The position numbers were made by a program, and so were the translations under genes. Below, in pieces: positions 8,301 to 17,263 of a stretch of 51,855 nucleotides of DNA (the first letter of the stretch is position 1; every line of letters begins with the position of its first letter). Under the pieces are notes generated by a model. The model worked only from the letters and a program-made list of their open reading frames with translations. It was not told the DNA's origin and searched no databases. The stretch covers positions 1 to 51,855 of the forward strand of contig DBWY01000013.1 of NCBI GenBank assembly GCA_002309195.1, given 5' to 3'. Source of the DNA: Treponema sp. UBA1226. GTDB taxonomy: Bacteria; Spirochaetota; Spirochaetia; Treponematales; Treponemataceae.

Positions 8301-11300
8301 TTACTCCCAGGTTCCTGTTGTAACATTATTACCTTTTGTCCAAAATGTTGATAAATCAAGACCATTATTATAAAAAAACATCAGTTTATCACCATTATGG
8401 TTATTCGGATGCGTTACAGAAACATTTATATTCTTTAGTTGAGACAAACTACCAGAATAATGAAAACAAATTTGACCAAAACTTGCAGCAGGTGGATTAA
8501 AAATTATTAGATTTTCAACCGAAACAGGAAGGAAAAGATCAATTGTATTTTCTAAATAGCTTGAGTGCATAAAACCTCCACCTATATAAGCTGTCGTAAC
8601 CCCATCGTCATAATAAATTTTTTCCAATTTTGAAAGATTTTTAAACAGATTTAGTTGCCCCATGCCGTATGGTTCTGATTCCGGATTACCAGTTAGATGT
8701 ATTGTTTCTAAATCGATGCAACAGTTTGCAGTACTGTCGTCATCTTTATGAAATATCCATCCACTTGACAATTGCTCAGTACGCATTGTAACTTCTTGAA
8801 TTTTTGGATTTTGAAGCAAATTCTCTATGTATGTTTCATAACCTGTATAATTTGATATATCAACGCTTATCTTATATGATAAACTGTTGAAAATTGAAGA
8901 TAGAGAATTTATAGTACCAGAGCCTGTTAAAATTATTTTTTCGCCGTCCTGCTTAACATTTTGAATTGCAGAAGCAAGCTCTGTAGTTGTAACAACCAAC
9001 CCTTTTTGTAAGTTTCCTGTATCTTTAAGTGACCAGTAGGCACCAGATGCTGGCAAAGGTATTTTAAAACGCGACATATTATCCTTAAAGGTGGTTTCTG
9101 CACAATTAACATCTTTTGTAATAATAGCCCTACCATCACTATAAGAATTTGGTTTAACCAGGATATTAGAAAATTTTGCCGTATCAGTGGTTATACCTGT
9201 ATTTATTATTTTACCGCTGCCTGCTAAATAAATATCATTTTTTTTATCGCCTGTAGATGTCATAGTAATATCTAAAGTAAGTATATTCCCCACAGTAAGT
9301 TGGCCATTTACATAAAATGCTCCACCAGTTCCACTTGTTGTATTTTTAACTTCATTAGAAGATATCTCTCCTCCTATAAAGGTAAAAGGTGCACTATATG
9401 ACGAAACTTTATTCAGGTAAACCGCACCACCCTTTGTGTAGGCAGCATTATGTTTAATAACTCCTGCAGCCATTTTAACGCTGCCCGAATTACCGGCAAT
9501 CGCATTAGCATAAATTGCCCCACCACCACCAGCTGTACTTGTTGCATAATTATATCTTATGCCACCACCAAAATCGTCATCTATATTAGATTCGTCTGTA
9601 TATCCTATATAAATACTTGCTGCATTAGAATAAATCCCTCCTCCCAATTCTGCCTCGCAGTATCGGTTACCACTGTCTGCAGTTGCATTGGAATTAGAAA
9701 GTCCAACGCACGCAGTCCCTGACATAAAAACTTTTGAGCCAGTATCTGCATAGATTCCACCACCATTACCTTTTGCAACCACTCCGTTACCGATATAACC
9801 ACCAGTCATATAAAAGACAGCATTACTTCCTGCAAGATAAACACCAGCTCCATCTCCAACTGTATCATTCTCCTCGGGACCTGCTTTGCAATATAGAACA
9901 GAACCACCTTCCATATTGAGAGTTTTTTCGTTGTATATACCTCCACCACAGGCTACATCGCTATAAACAAGAGCTTCTCCTTCTCTTACCGTAGCCCCAC
10001 TCTGTATTGTAAGAGTTCCTTTATTGTATATACAGCCACCTTTATTTGCCTTACCTAAACTAACAGTAGATGATGAAGCAAGAGTAACATCTGCAGACGA
10101 ATTTACTATATATAATGAACCGCCATTTCCCTGTGGCTGATATCCATTTTTGATTGTAAGTGATGAAATAACAACAGGAACAGCAGTATCAATTGTAAGT
10201 GTTGTTCCGATTTTATCAGAATTACCGCCTGTACCTTTTGCAAAACCACCGTCCAGCGTACCGCTGCTTGCTCCAGCAAGCGTTAATTTTTTTATATTTG
10301 TATTTTTTGTAAGTGTAATCGGATTATTTGCGTTGCTGCTATTTGCAATAGTCTGTGCTCCATTTAGAGTTCCAGTTATATAAATTTTATATTCTTCATT
10401 GCTGCCCTGCCATGTTATAAACTGCAAAGCTTTTTCGATACTTGTCAGAGGATGAGTTTGAAAATACGTTGAACTGGAATTATAATGTTTCCAGGTAGAA
10501 CTGTCTTTTGTATTTCCACTTGGATCTGCGGCTGCATAGGTTTTACCATTAACGGTCCTTGTGCCTACATAAATATCTGTAACAATATTAGCAAGTGAAA
10601 GCTTAGTGCTGTTATCTATCTTGTATGAATCTGCTGCATAAGAAGTATTAAACTTAGTTGAAGCAGAAGAGAGCACTTCTAGATTTCTTGCAGGTGTTTC
10701 TGGAGTTAAATATGCAACAGATGTTTTTGTAAGACCTGTTCCAACTGTAACCTTCTTACCACTTTTTAAGAAGACATCATTTTTCATAATTGTATTGCCG
10801 TTACTTTGATATGTACCGTATTTTAACTCTGCATTATCATCAAACGTTATTTTTGCATTTTCATCCGAAGTAACATAGATTCCACTACCATATTGGGCCT
10901 TATTCTCTTCCATCTGGCACTTTACAGTAACAGCGCCTGCAGCATAAATACCACCACCTATTCTATCAGTTAAATCAATATTATAATTATTCGAAGCAAT
11001 ATATGAACCAGACTCTGCAATAACCTCTGCTCCCGTATCACAGTAAATTCCTGCACCCAACTTTGCTTCATGAGAGCAGACATTACATCTGGTTAAAGTA
11101 AGTTTTGCGTTGTTAACATAAAATCCGCCACCCTGATTTTCGTTTTCTGCAGAAGTTGTTGTATTCTGTTGGCTGAGAATAAGAATTTTTTCAAAATTTA
11201 TTATTGTGTCGCTTTTACTTTTCCCTTTAATTTTTATTAAAGCACGCTCCTGTCCAGTGCGGCCATATATTCTTCGGACGACAGATGTATCTGTTGAATC

Positions 11301-12440
11301 ACATTTTATATTAAGCTTAAGTGCTTTAGAACTGCAGTCAATATCAATATTTTGTCTTTGGTCAAGTTCTACATCCCCGCAAAGTAAAATATTAAATTCT
11401 TCTGAGCCGGATTTTATTCCGTTTCTAAGAATTGCTGTATCAACGGCCTTCTGAAGTGTCTTTAATTTTCCGTAATATGTACCGCCATTTATATCAAGCC
11501 CACGAACAGGGTCTACATAAATTGTTGTGTTAGCAAAATCTTCAAGAATTTCGTCTGTAAGAACAAATTGGCCGGTACTATTATTAATTGGGGATGGCTT
11601 GCCTGAACTATTTACCGTTGTATCCCGCCATTTTGTTGTTGAAAGATTTTCAAAAAGTTCTATAACCTGTTCTGTGCTGTACAAAATATTTTTTTCTTCT
11701 TTACTGTCATAAAAATCAAATTGAATTTTATACGATCCTGCTACCATAGAACCCACGATATTAATAAGGGTAGGATGTTCTGCAAAATTAGGCTTAGCTA
11801 CTTCACAGGTCACATTTCCAATTCCGTTTGTCCAACTTTGAACTTTAGAAGGATCCTCATCAAGCAAAGTTGCAGTTATGAAACCAACTGAGTCGGGGAC
11901 GTTCAATTCCAGACTCATACCGTACGAATCTCCCCCATCCTGAATCGGACTTAAAACAAATTTTTCACTCAGGGTATGTGGCGCATCATTACTGATTTTA
12001 ACAGTTTTTTCAGACTGTAAAACCGGCAAATTATAATTACCTAAAAGAGAGGATATTTTCTTTTCAACTACAACCTTAACAAGGTTATCACCAGAATTTA
12101 GCCCAAGAGAAAATACACGGTTCGACACACTAACAGATTTTTCTTGTCCATCTAAATAAATTTTACATTCATAATCGGTTGTATTATCTAAATCAATTCC
12201 TGAAATATCAGGAACTGCCATTCTTGCTTCGGCTGCATTTGCATTCTGCATAGTTATTATTCCAGTTAAAATATACCCTTCGCCGTCATAATTTACTGCA
12301 GAGGCATCGTTTTTCTGTGTATCAAAAATATTATTGCACGAAAAAAGAAAAGCGCTTATTACAAATGCGGCCATAAAAGGCACAAGCTTTCTAAGTTTTT
12401 TGAATAAATTCAGCATAAAACTAAAAATAAAATATTTCAT
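8301..12440 (-). CDS. Giant beta-helix lipoprotein (cassette 1, gene B)
   Basis: The 1379-residue product is a paralogue of the 1766-aa protein in architecture. The signal peptide ends FLFSC (Cys ~35), so it is a predicted lipoprotein. A shared N-terminal region ends in an FVLTDEILEDFANTTIYVD segment, matching FELTDEIINNYMLTDIYV of the paralogue. Two beta-helix blocks follow (GGGFYVNN, GGGIYAAGA, GGGIYNEKT, GGAVYLNK), each closed by a KNDVFL or KNDIYL cap. Then comes the linker LQKGLVVTTTELASAI, matching LRQGAAATPANAAAAV of the paralogue. The last ~220 residues look like degenerate leucine-rich repeats, far less regular than in the 1766-aa protein. The ATG has SD GAGGAG at 8 nt; a second Met at codon 9 is possible. 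It lies 17 bp after the 770-aa gene, so the two are probably one transcript. No strong terminator is seen at 8223-8300. Confidence 0.88.
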   Translation of the reverse strand: MKYFIFSFMLNLFKKLRKLVPFMAAFVISAFLFSCNNIFDTQKNDASAVNYDGEGYILTGIITMQNANAAEARMAVPDISGIDLDNTTDYECKIYLDGQEKSVSVSNRVFSLGLNSGDNLVKVVVEKKISSLLGNYNLPVLQSEKTVKISNDAPHTLSEKFVLSPIQDGGDSYGMSLELNVPDSVGFITATLLDEDPSKVQSWTNGIGNVTCEVAKPNFAEHPTLINIVGSMVAGSYKIQFDFYDSKEEKNILYSTEQVIELFENLSTTKWRDTTVNSSGKPSPINNSTGQFVLTDEILEDFANTTIYVDPVRGLDINGGTYYGKLKTLQKAVDTAILRNGIKSGSEEFNILLCGDVELDQRQNIDIDCSSKALKLNIKCDSTDTSVVRRIYGRTGQERALIKIKGKSKSDTIINFEKILILSQQNTTTSAENENQGGGFYVNNAKLTLTRCNVCSHEAKLGAGIYCDTGAEVIAESGSYIASNNYNIDLTDRIGGGIYAAGAVTVKCQMEENKAQYGSGIYVTSDENAKITFDDNAELKYGTYQSNGNTIMKNDVFLKSGKKVTVGTGLTKTSVAYLTPETPARNLEVLSSASTKFNTSYAADSYKIDNSTKLSLANIVTDIYVGTRTVNGKTYAAADPSGNTKDSSTWKHYNSSSTYFQTHPLTSIEKALQFITWQGSNEEYKIYITGTLNGAQTIANSSNANNPITLTKNTNIKKLTLAGASSGTLDGGFAKGTGGNSDKIGTTLTIDTAVPVVISSLTIKNGYQPQGNGGSLYIVNSSADVTLASSSTVSLGKANKGGCIYNKGTLTIQSGATVREGEALVYSDVACGGGIYNEKTLNMEGGSVLYCKAGPEENDTVGDGAGVYLAGSNAVFYMTGGYIGNGVVAKGNGGGIYADTGSKVFMSGTACVGLSNSNATADSGNRYCEAELGGGIYSNAASIYIGYTDESNIDDDFGGGIRYNYATSTAGGGGAIYANAIAGNSGSVKMAAGVIKHNAAYTKGGAVYLNKVSSYSAPFTFIGGEISSNEVKNTTSGTGGAFYVNGQLTVGNILTLDITMTSTGDKKNDIYLAGSGKIINTGITTDTAKFSNILVKPNSYSDGRAIITKDVNCAETTFKDNMSRFKIPLPASGAYWSLKDTGNLQKGLVVTTTELASAIQNVKQDGEKIILTGSGTINSLSSIFNSLSYKISVDISNYTGYETYIENLLQNPKIQEVTMRTEQLSSGWIFHKDDDSTANCCIDLETIHLTGNPESEPYGMGQLNLFKNLSKLEKIYYDDGVTTAYIGGGFMHSSYLENTIDLFLPVSVENLIIFNPPAASFGQICFHYSGSLSQLKNINVSVTHPNNHNGDKLMFFYNNGLDLSTFWTKGNNVTTGTWE

Positions 12441-12457
12441 AAACCGCGCTCCTCTTT

Positions 12458-14770
12458 TTATTTTGTAAACGGAAGGTTCAATAAATGAGTTGAACCGTTG
12501 TAAACAACCGTAGCATTTAATACATACGATCCCGACTGTAATGAAGAAATGTCTACGTCTATACTTCCGTCTTCTTTTAAGACTGCATCATATTCTGCTT
12601 CTGGAACAGTATCAAAACCGCATTTTAAGTTTTCGACTGTAAGCGCTGTAAACTGTCCTTCATGAGCTTTAAAGTTTACAGTACCAGTTGAACTTGTAAC
12701 ATCAACTGTAAGGTTATCAAAGCCACCGATTTCGATTGAGGAACCTGCTTTTTTAAGCATAACTTTAGTATGATCTTCGCTGTCGTAGTCAATGAAATAA
12801 TCATTTTCGTCACTTGTAAAAATATTCCATGGGCGTAATCCAGAAGGGAAACCTGTTGCGATTAATGTCGGGGTACCTATTATTGGAGCAGTATCGTATC
12901 CAACTCCAATTCTAATATTACTGCCAGATGAAAGTTCTGAAGCATCTATTGTTGAACCGTTCCATAATACAACATTAGAGTCTACATAGTCACCACCATT
13001 AATTCCTGTTGTCATTACGGTATTATCGCTTATTACAACACTTCTCTTAAAAACAAGAGAGCCTTCATTAAAAATAGCAGTAAAATGGTTGTTTTGAATT
13101 TTAAAATTATCAAGAGTCAAAATTCCACTATTTTCTATTATGGCCCCGTAAGTTCCGTCATATTTTGTTATTTCAATATTATTTAATATAAGAGAATTTC
13201 CTTCTGCAATATAAAAGGCACTATTATGAGCCGCTCCTTCTCCAAGTTGTCTCTCCGCATTATAACTATAATTAGCTCCATCTATTATTTTTGTGGTGTT
13301 CTTTCCTGCTATCTCTATAGTTTTACCGTTAAAACCTGTTATTCCTGATATACCTTCAGAGTATTCCTCACTTGTCAAAGTAATATTACTCTTCAAATAA
13401 ATCGTGCATTTAATTATTGAGTTATCTGCTGTAAGCGCAGTCCTAAATGCTGCAAGAGCTCTGTTTATTGTTTTAAACGGCTTATTTAAGCTTCCGTCAT
13501 AAGCTGCTTTATCATCTTTACCATTACTACCATCAACATAAAAGACAGCTGGTTCTTTAATAACGACATTTGCTGCTGTAACAGTATCACTTTCAATAAA
13601 ATCAAGCTTTGATGCATAAGTTGTAATTGTATATGTTCCCTTTCCTAATTGTATGTCGGCAGTTCCGCTTGCAGAACCTTCAAGAGTAGAACTTCCTTCA
13701 AACGGAGTTAAACCGGATGTTTCTGTAACAGTGTAATAAACAGTTGCATTTCCACCGATAGAATTTCCTGATGTATCTTTTCCATCATGCGAAATTCTTA
13801 CCGTATATTTTTTTGTATCAGGATCTGCATTGTAAATACCTGTACTCACATTTATAACAGGATTTTTTAATATGCGTATAGAATTTGTAATTCTTTCTTT
13901 AGATTCAAATCCATAATCATCTTTTAGACTTACCGTGTAGTTCATCTGACCGGAATAATCTGCAGGAATTTTTGTATCATAATAACATGCTGCATAGTTA
14001 GCTGGTGCGTTGTCATTGCCAGAAAAAGTTATAGATGTATTTTTAATCGGATAAAGCTGTGTTAAAGGATTTGTTATCGTAATAAACTGAGGGTCAGAAT
14101 CAGTTATGCCTGTTTTATTAACAGGCTTTCCATTTGTTCCAAAATCATAACACTCGCTGTTTATATAAATCTTTTTTGTATCAATATGTACTGTTCCATT
14201 AGTTATCGGAGCGTAAAAACAGAGAATATATGTTCCAGAGTTATTTTCACTCAATTGCAGCGTAACCCCTCTTATGGGCGGAGGAGCAGTATTTACAAGA
14301 ATAGAAAAAGAAAAAAGCTCATCAAATGCCGGACGGCCATCATCAACTTGAAGAGTTATTATTCCTGAAATAATTTTATCATCCGGATAATTTTTTTCGT
14401 AGGTAACTAAATCATTTGCTTCTAAGAGCATTTTTATACGGGATTTATCAGCGGCATCCTGTGCAATAACACCACATGGGTTTGAATCACTGTACTTACA
14501 TTCAGTAAGAAGCGTATAATTTTTTGGATTTCTAAGATAAAATATTATTTCTTTATCACTGTCGCTTTCTATTACCGGCATTCCATTCCAGGTACCAATA
14601 GATTCTGGAACAGCCATTTCTCCTATTCCAGCAGTATTGGTATAGTAGTCAAACCACTCCCTTACCGGCTTATTAAAATTATCACATGAGACAAGAGAAA
14701 AAATAAAGGCAAGAATTGCAAAAAATGAACAGGTTAAAGGCTTGTTTCTTTTACGAGTATGTCTATCCAA
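12458..14770 (-). CDS. Beta-helix lipoprotein (cassette 1, gene A)
   Basis: The 770-residue product is a predicted lipoprotein (MDRHTRKRNKPLTCSFF..., lipobox LVSC). The start is set at the TTG at 14770 with GAGGG 7 nt upstream; the frame is open to 14803. The mature start (NFNKPVREWFDYYT) is nearly the same as in the 814-aa paralogue, then identity falls. Residues ~300-390 contain a segment like chitobiase C-terminal domains (NATVYYTVTETSG, inference). The NKPFKTINRALAAF motif (~410) opens a short beta-helix, which lacks the regular GGGIY turns of its neighbours, followed by the VVLWNGS cap and a C-terminal beta domain. It is the first gene of cassette 1, behind a perfect extended -10 promoter. 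Function unknown. Confidence 0.85.
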   Translation of the reverse strand: MDRHTRKRNKPLTCSFFAILAFIFSLVSCDNFNKPVREWFDYYTNTAGIGEMAVPESIGTWNGMPVIESDSDKEIIFYLRNPKNYTLLTECKYSDSNPCGVIAQDAADKSRIKMLLEANDLVTYEKNYPDDKIISGIITLQVDDGRPAFDELFSFSILVNTAPPPIRGVTLQLSENNSGTYILCFYAPITNGTVHIDTKKIYINSECYDFGTNGKPVNKTGITDSDPQFITITNPLTQLYPIKNTSITFSGNDNAPANYAACYYDTKIPADYSGQMNYTVSLKDDYGFESKERITNSIRILKNPVINVSTGIYNADPDTKKYTVRISHDGKDTSGNSIGGNATVYYTVTETSGLTPFEGSSTLEGSASGTADIQLGKGTYTITTYASKLDFIESDTVTAANVVIKEPAVFYVDGSNGKDDKAAYDGSLNKPFKTINRALAAFRTALTADNSIIKCTIYLKSNITLTSEEYSEGISGITGFNGKTIEIAGKNTTKIIDGANYSYNAERQLGEGAAHNSAFYIAEGNSLILNNIEITKYDGTYGAIIENSGILTLDNFKIQNNHFTAIFNEGSLVFKRSVVISDNTVMTTGINGGDYVDSNVVLWNGSTIDASELSSGSNIRIGVGYDTAPIIGTPTLIATGFPSGLRPWNIFTSDENDYFIDYDSEDHTKVMLKKAGSSIEIGGFDNLTVDVTSSTGTVNFKAHEGQFTALTVENLKCGFDTVPEAEYDAVLKEDGSIDVDISSLQSGSYVLNATVVYNGSTHLLNLPFTK

Positions 14771-14899
14771 AATCAAACCCTCAAAAAGTATGGTATAAAA
14801 CAAAATTCAAGAAAACTTGGCAATAATAAATAATTATAACATAGTATAGAAGAGTTTGACTAGGGAATTTTAGAGGATAAAAGGCAGCCTCGAAAGAAG
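14659..14899. repeat. Direct repeat copy B: promoter + leader + signal-peptide codons
   Basis: Partner of 7982-8222, same orientation, 6677 bp away. Copy B runs into an intact terminator hairpin at its right end, whereas copy A loses the right arm of that hairpin exactly where the similarity stops. Confidence 0.92.
14833..14841 (-). promoter_or_regulatory. Extended -10 promoter of cassette 1
   Basis: TGTTATAAT on the minus strand, identical to the cassette 2 promoter and embedded in direct repeat copy B. It serves the 770-aa and 1379-aa genes and possibly, by read-through, the downstream cassette. Confidence 0.7.
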
Positions 14900-14967
14900 C
14901 TGCCTCTGAGCTCATATCAAAATCACTCGGGATGTCTGCCGAAGAAGTTGAAAAACTCGTAAAATAA
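14881..14967 (+). pseudogene. C-terminal gene remnant (28 codons, no start)
   Basis: A plus-strand frame bounded on the left by an in-frame TAA reads as a plausible protein tail ending GMSAEEVEKLVK and a TAA stop. The helical shape resembles the C-terminal end of Rpn/PD-(D/E)XK recombination-promoting nucleases, but it is too short to identify. It lies at the boundary of the duplicated lipoprotein cassettes and may be a scar of rearrangement. The following stretch to 15089 shows nothing I can name. Confidence 0.3.
14882..14905 (-). terminator. Intrinsic terminator upstream of cassette 1
   Basis: AGGCAGC (14882-14888) pairs with GCTGCCT (14899-14905) over a 10-nt loop, followed on the minus strand by TTTT. 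It would insulate the cassette 1 promoter from transcription of the FGE-like gene. The hairpin arms lie within a small coding remnant on the plus strand. Confidence 0.6.
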
Positions 14968-15089
14968 ACCCGGCCGCTTTTATCCTGCACTTACCCATCA
15001 CAATACATTTGTCTTTTTGATTTTTTTTTATTACAATAACTGTACTTTATATTGATAAATTCAACTGGCTGAAATTTCTTAGAAACAGG

Positions 15090-15129
15090 AAAAAATATAG
15101 CCCAAAAACGAAAACGCCTTCGGACTATA
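15090..15129 (-). terminator. Intrinsic terminator after the FGE-like lipoprotein gene
   Basis: On the minus strand TATAGTCC (15122-15129) pairs with GGGCTATA (15096-15103), with one G-T pair, around an inner CGAA/TTCG stem, then TTTTTT (15090-15095). It is about 50 bp past the stop at 15178. Confidence 0.75.
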
Positions 15130-15177
15130 TCATATTTGCTTTACACTATGAGATTTATTGCAAAATCTGGCTTTTTA

Positions 15178-16074
15178 TTACTGAGCGCTACGACAAACTC
15201 GAAAGCCAGTACAAGGATTAAAGCCAGCTGACCCACCAAAAGACCGATGATTTACGGTCACCAAATATGCAAAATGTCCACCTCTCACTACACGCTGACT
15301 CATATTTGTTTCAGGACCTCCAGTAGAAGGAGTTGAAGTCGTAATAGTGTCATACCAATCCCAGCACCACTCATCTATATTACCAGTCATATCATAAAGG
15401 TAAAGAGCATTAGGTAATCTTGTTTTTACCTCATGACTTACACCATTAGAATTGAAATCATACCAAGCATATTTTTTGACTTCAGATATGTCATTTGTTC
15501 CACTGTATTGATCTGTGGAAAGTATTGTTCCCCCACGAGCAGCATACTCCCACTCTGCTTCTGTAAGAAGTCTGTATCCATCTGCCATAAAATCACAGAT
15601 TACACCATTCCATCTTGAATCGCCACTACTGTTAGGGATTGTTCCCCAGTCATCAGGATCAGTTGAATAAGCTGATGTATTATTTGCCATTTTAATTTTA
15701 TAACACGGGGTAAGATGCTCTTGAAGACTTCTTTTATTGCAATACATAATCGCTTCATACCAACTGACATTATATGTAGGATAACTATCACCACTACCAT
15801 AATTATATTCGTGCGATGGATTTCTCCCCATCACATCTTTAAACTCTTTTTGAGTTACTTCGTGATCGCATATCCACTTTGCATAAATTTCTACAGTACG
15901 ACCTTCAATAAAAACCTCTGAACCAACTACTGCCTTATCAACTGAACTACCCAAACTTGCTTTAACCGTAGCCCCACCACTACCAGAAGAACCACTTGGA
16001 CTTTTACAACCAGATGTAAAACATACAGCCAGAACAAAAACTAAACAGACAGAAAAACGTAAAAACTTTTTCAT
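15178..16074 (-). CDS. Lipoprotein with formylglycine-generating-enzyme (SUMF1) fold
   Basis: The 298-residue product starts MKKFLRFSVCLVFVLA with lipobox TSGC. I chose the ATG at 16074 because GGAG lies 6 nt upstream; a longer frame to 16104 lacks this. After a Ser/Gly linker the body matches the FGE-sulfatase fold: EVTQKEFKDVMGRNPS, YNVSWYEAIMYCNKRS, YRLLTEAEWEYAARGG, LYDMTGNIDEWCWDWYD and a terminal RVVRGGHF...GFRVCR. The paired active-site cysteines of true FGE are not in the expected place, so sulfatase activation is unlikely. In several treponemes this C-type-lectin-like fold serves as a display scaffold (TvpA of T. denticola is diversified by a retroelement); the C-terminal strand here has unusual residues where relatives are Asn-rich. 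No reverse transcriptase is in the window. Single gene with its own terminator. Confidence 0.88.
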   Translation of the reverse strand: MKKFLRFSVCLVFVLAVCFTSGCKSPSGSSGSGGATVKASLGSSVDKAVVGSEVFIEGRTVEIYAKWICDHEVTQKEFKDVMGRNPSHEYNYGSGDSYPTYNVSWYEAIMYCNKRSLQEHLTPCYKIKMANNTSAYSTDPDDWGTIPNSSGDSRWNGVICDFMADGYRLLTEAEWEYAARGGTILSTDQYSGTNDISEVKKYAWYDFNSNGVSHEVKTRLPNALYLYDMTGNIDEWCWDWYDTITTSTPSTGGPETNMSQRVVRGGHFAYLVTVNHRSFGGSAGFNPCTGFRVCRSAQ

Positions 16075-16218
16075 ATTATTCTCCAACTTTTTATTCTCTC
16101 TCACTCTTTTTTCAATTATATTATATATATATATGCAAATTTTTTTTGCGTAAAAACTCTTGAAATATTTTCATAAATATACATTAAAACATCAGGTCCT
16201 TAAAAACCTCTTTTACAG

Positions 16219-16247
16219 TTGTCGTATTGAATGAATTGCATTATATT
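16219..16247 (+). promoter_or_regulatory. Promoter for cysE
   Basis: TTGTCG (16219-16224), a 17-bp spacer and TATATT (16242-16247) give a predicted start near 16254. The ~75-nt leader contains a short CCGGG/CCCGG hairpin (16275-16300) just before the start region. Confidence 0.5.
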
Positions 16248-16329
16248 GAAGTAAACGATTTTATTAAAGGAAGTCCGGGATTCAGGAAAAAAATGCCCGG
16301 GTTTGTGTAAATTCAGCATAGGAAAAAAT

Positions 16330-17205
16330 ATGGACATAGACAAATTAATTGACGGAGTCATGGACTCATACGAAAAATATGGCGGGATAAACCGCTCGGG
16401 TGCAGAAAATTTTCCGAACAGGCAGAATGTTGTTTCTGTCCTTCAGGATCTGCAGTTTCTGATTTTTCCAGGCTTTAAATATGACGAAGATATCAATGCC
16501 GGAAACCTCCGCTATATAACCGGAATGCATATTAATAGAATAATTTCCGTTCTTACTTCAGAAATCCAGAAAGCACTCGTTTTTGTCGTATCACAGAATA
16601 ATTGCGACAATGACGACTATAATAAATCTGACGTCGAAAACTCACACTGCTACAAGCTTGCAGAAAAGGTTGTTTTTGCCCTTATCACAGAAATTCCTGA
16701 ATTAAGACGCAAAATTCAGCTTGATGTACAGGCAGCAGTTGCTGGGGATCCTGCAGCAAAGAGTAACGAAGAAGTTATCCTTTCATACCCTGGACTTGAA
16801 GCAATCGTTGTTTACAGAATTGCTCATTTCCTCCATAAAAACGGGGTTGCAATCATTCCGCGTATAATGAGTGAGCACGTACACGGCAAAACCGGTATCG
16901 ATATCCATCCGGGAGCAACAATCGGCGAATCATTCTTTATTGACCACGGAACCGGCATCGTAATCGGCGAAACAACGATTATCGGCAATAATGTCAAAAT
17001 CTACCAGGGCGTTACACTCGGTGCTTTGAGTGTCAAAAAAGAGCTTAAAAGCACTAAAAGGCATCCTACTGTCGAAGATAATGTTACGATATATGCCGGA
17101 GCTACGATTCTCGGTGGCGAAACCGTAATTGGCCACGATTCTACAATCGGCGGAAACACATGGGTTACTAAATCCGTTCCGCCTGGAACTGTCTATACAA
17201 AATAA
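16330..17205 (+). CDS. cysE: Serine O-acetyltransferase
   Basis: The 291-residue enzyme transfers acetyl from acetyl-CoA to serine, the first step of cysteine synthesis, in the cytoplasm. The N-terminal ~170 residues are the helical SATase domain. From about residue 180 hexapeptide repeats form a left-handed beta-helix: [19 protein letters not shown], then [11 protein letters not shown] and [10 protein letters not shown], with the conserved catalytic Asp-His and the CoA-binding coil. I place the start at the ATG at 16330 with AGGA 6 nt upstream, not at an earlier TTG. No clear terminator with a T-run follows, so read-through into the next genes is possible. The family match is strong. Confidence 0.93.
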   Translation: MDIDKLIDGVMDSYEKYGGINRSGAENFPNRQNVVSVLQDLQFLIFPGFKYDEDINAGNLRYITGMHINRIISVLTSEIQKALVFVVSQNNCDNDDYNKSDVENSHCYKLAEKVVFALITEIPELRRKIQLDVQAAVAGDPAAKSNEEVILSYPGLEAIVVYRIAHFLHKNGVAIIPRIMSEHVHGKTGIDIHPGATIGESFFIDHGTGIVIGETTIIGNNVKIYQGVTLGALSVKKELKSTKRHPTVEDNVTIYAGATILGGETVIGHDSTIGGNTWVTKSVPPGTVYTK

Positions 17206-17220
17206 CCGTTAAATAAAACT

Positions 17221-17263
17221 GCCCTGCAGACCTTGAGCAAAAATGCTTAAAATCTCGCAGGGC
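17221..17263. other. Stem-loop between cysE and the candidate sRNA
   Basis: GCCCTGC (17221-17227) pairs with GCAGGGC (17257-17263), enclosing an inner AGCA/TGCT hairpin. On the plus strand it is followed by A7, so it is not a standard terminator for cysE. On the minus strand it is followed by AGTTTTATTT and could be a back-up terminator for the sRNA. Confidence 0.5.

Noticed and set aside
339..14770. Type V autotransporters (Pmp-like)
   Set aside because: All four proteins have lipoboxes, and none ends with an outer-membrane beta-barrel or its terminal aromatic residue pattern.
14781..14990. 69-codon minus-strand open frame over the repeat and promoter
   Set aside because: It overlaps the cassette promoter, terminator and leader; the protein has no family resemblance.
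15178..16074. Complete diversity-generating retroelement
   Set aside because: No reverse transcriptase and no template repeat were found in the window; only the FGE-fold protein resembles a target.
16303..16330. Upstream TTG as the cysE start
   Set aside because: The ATG at 16330 has AGGA at proper spacing; the TTG has no SD and adds nine residues not expected in the family.
17221..17263. GC-rich stem after cysE as a cysE terminator
   Set aside because: On the plus strand it is followed by A7 instead of a T-run, so it cannot be a normal intrinsic terminator in that direction.
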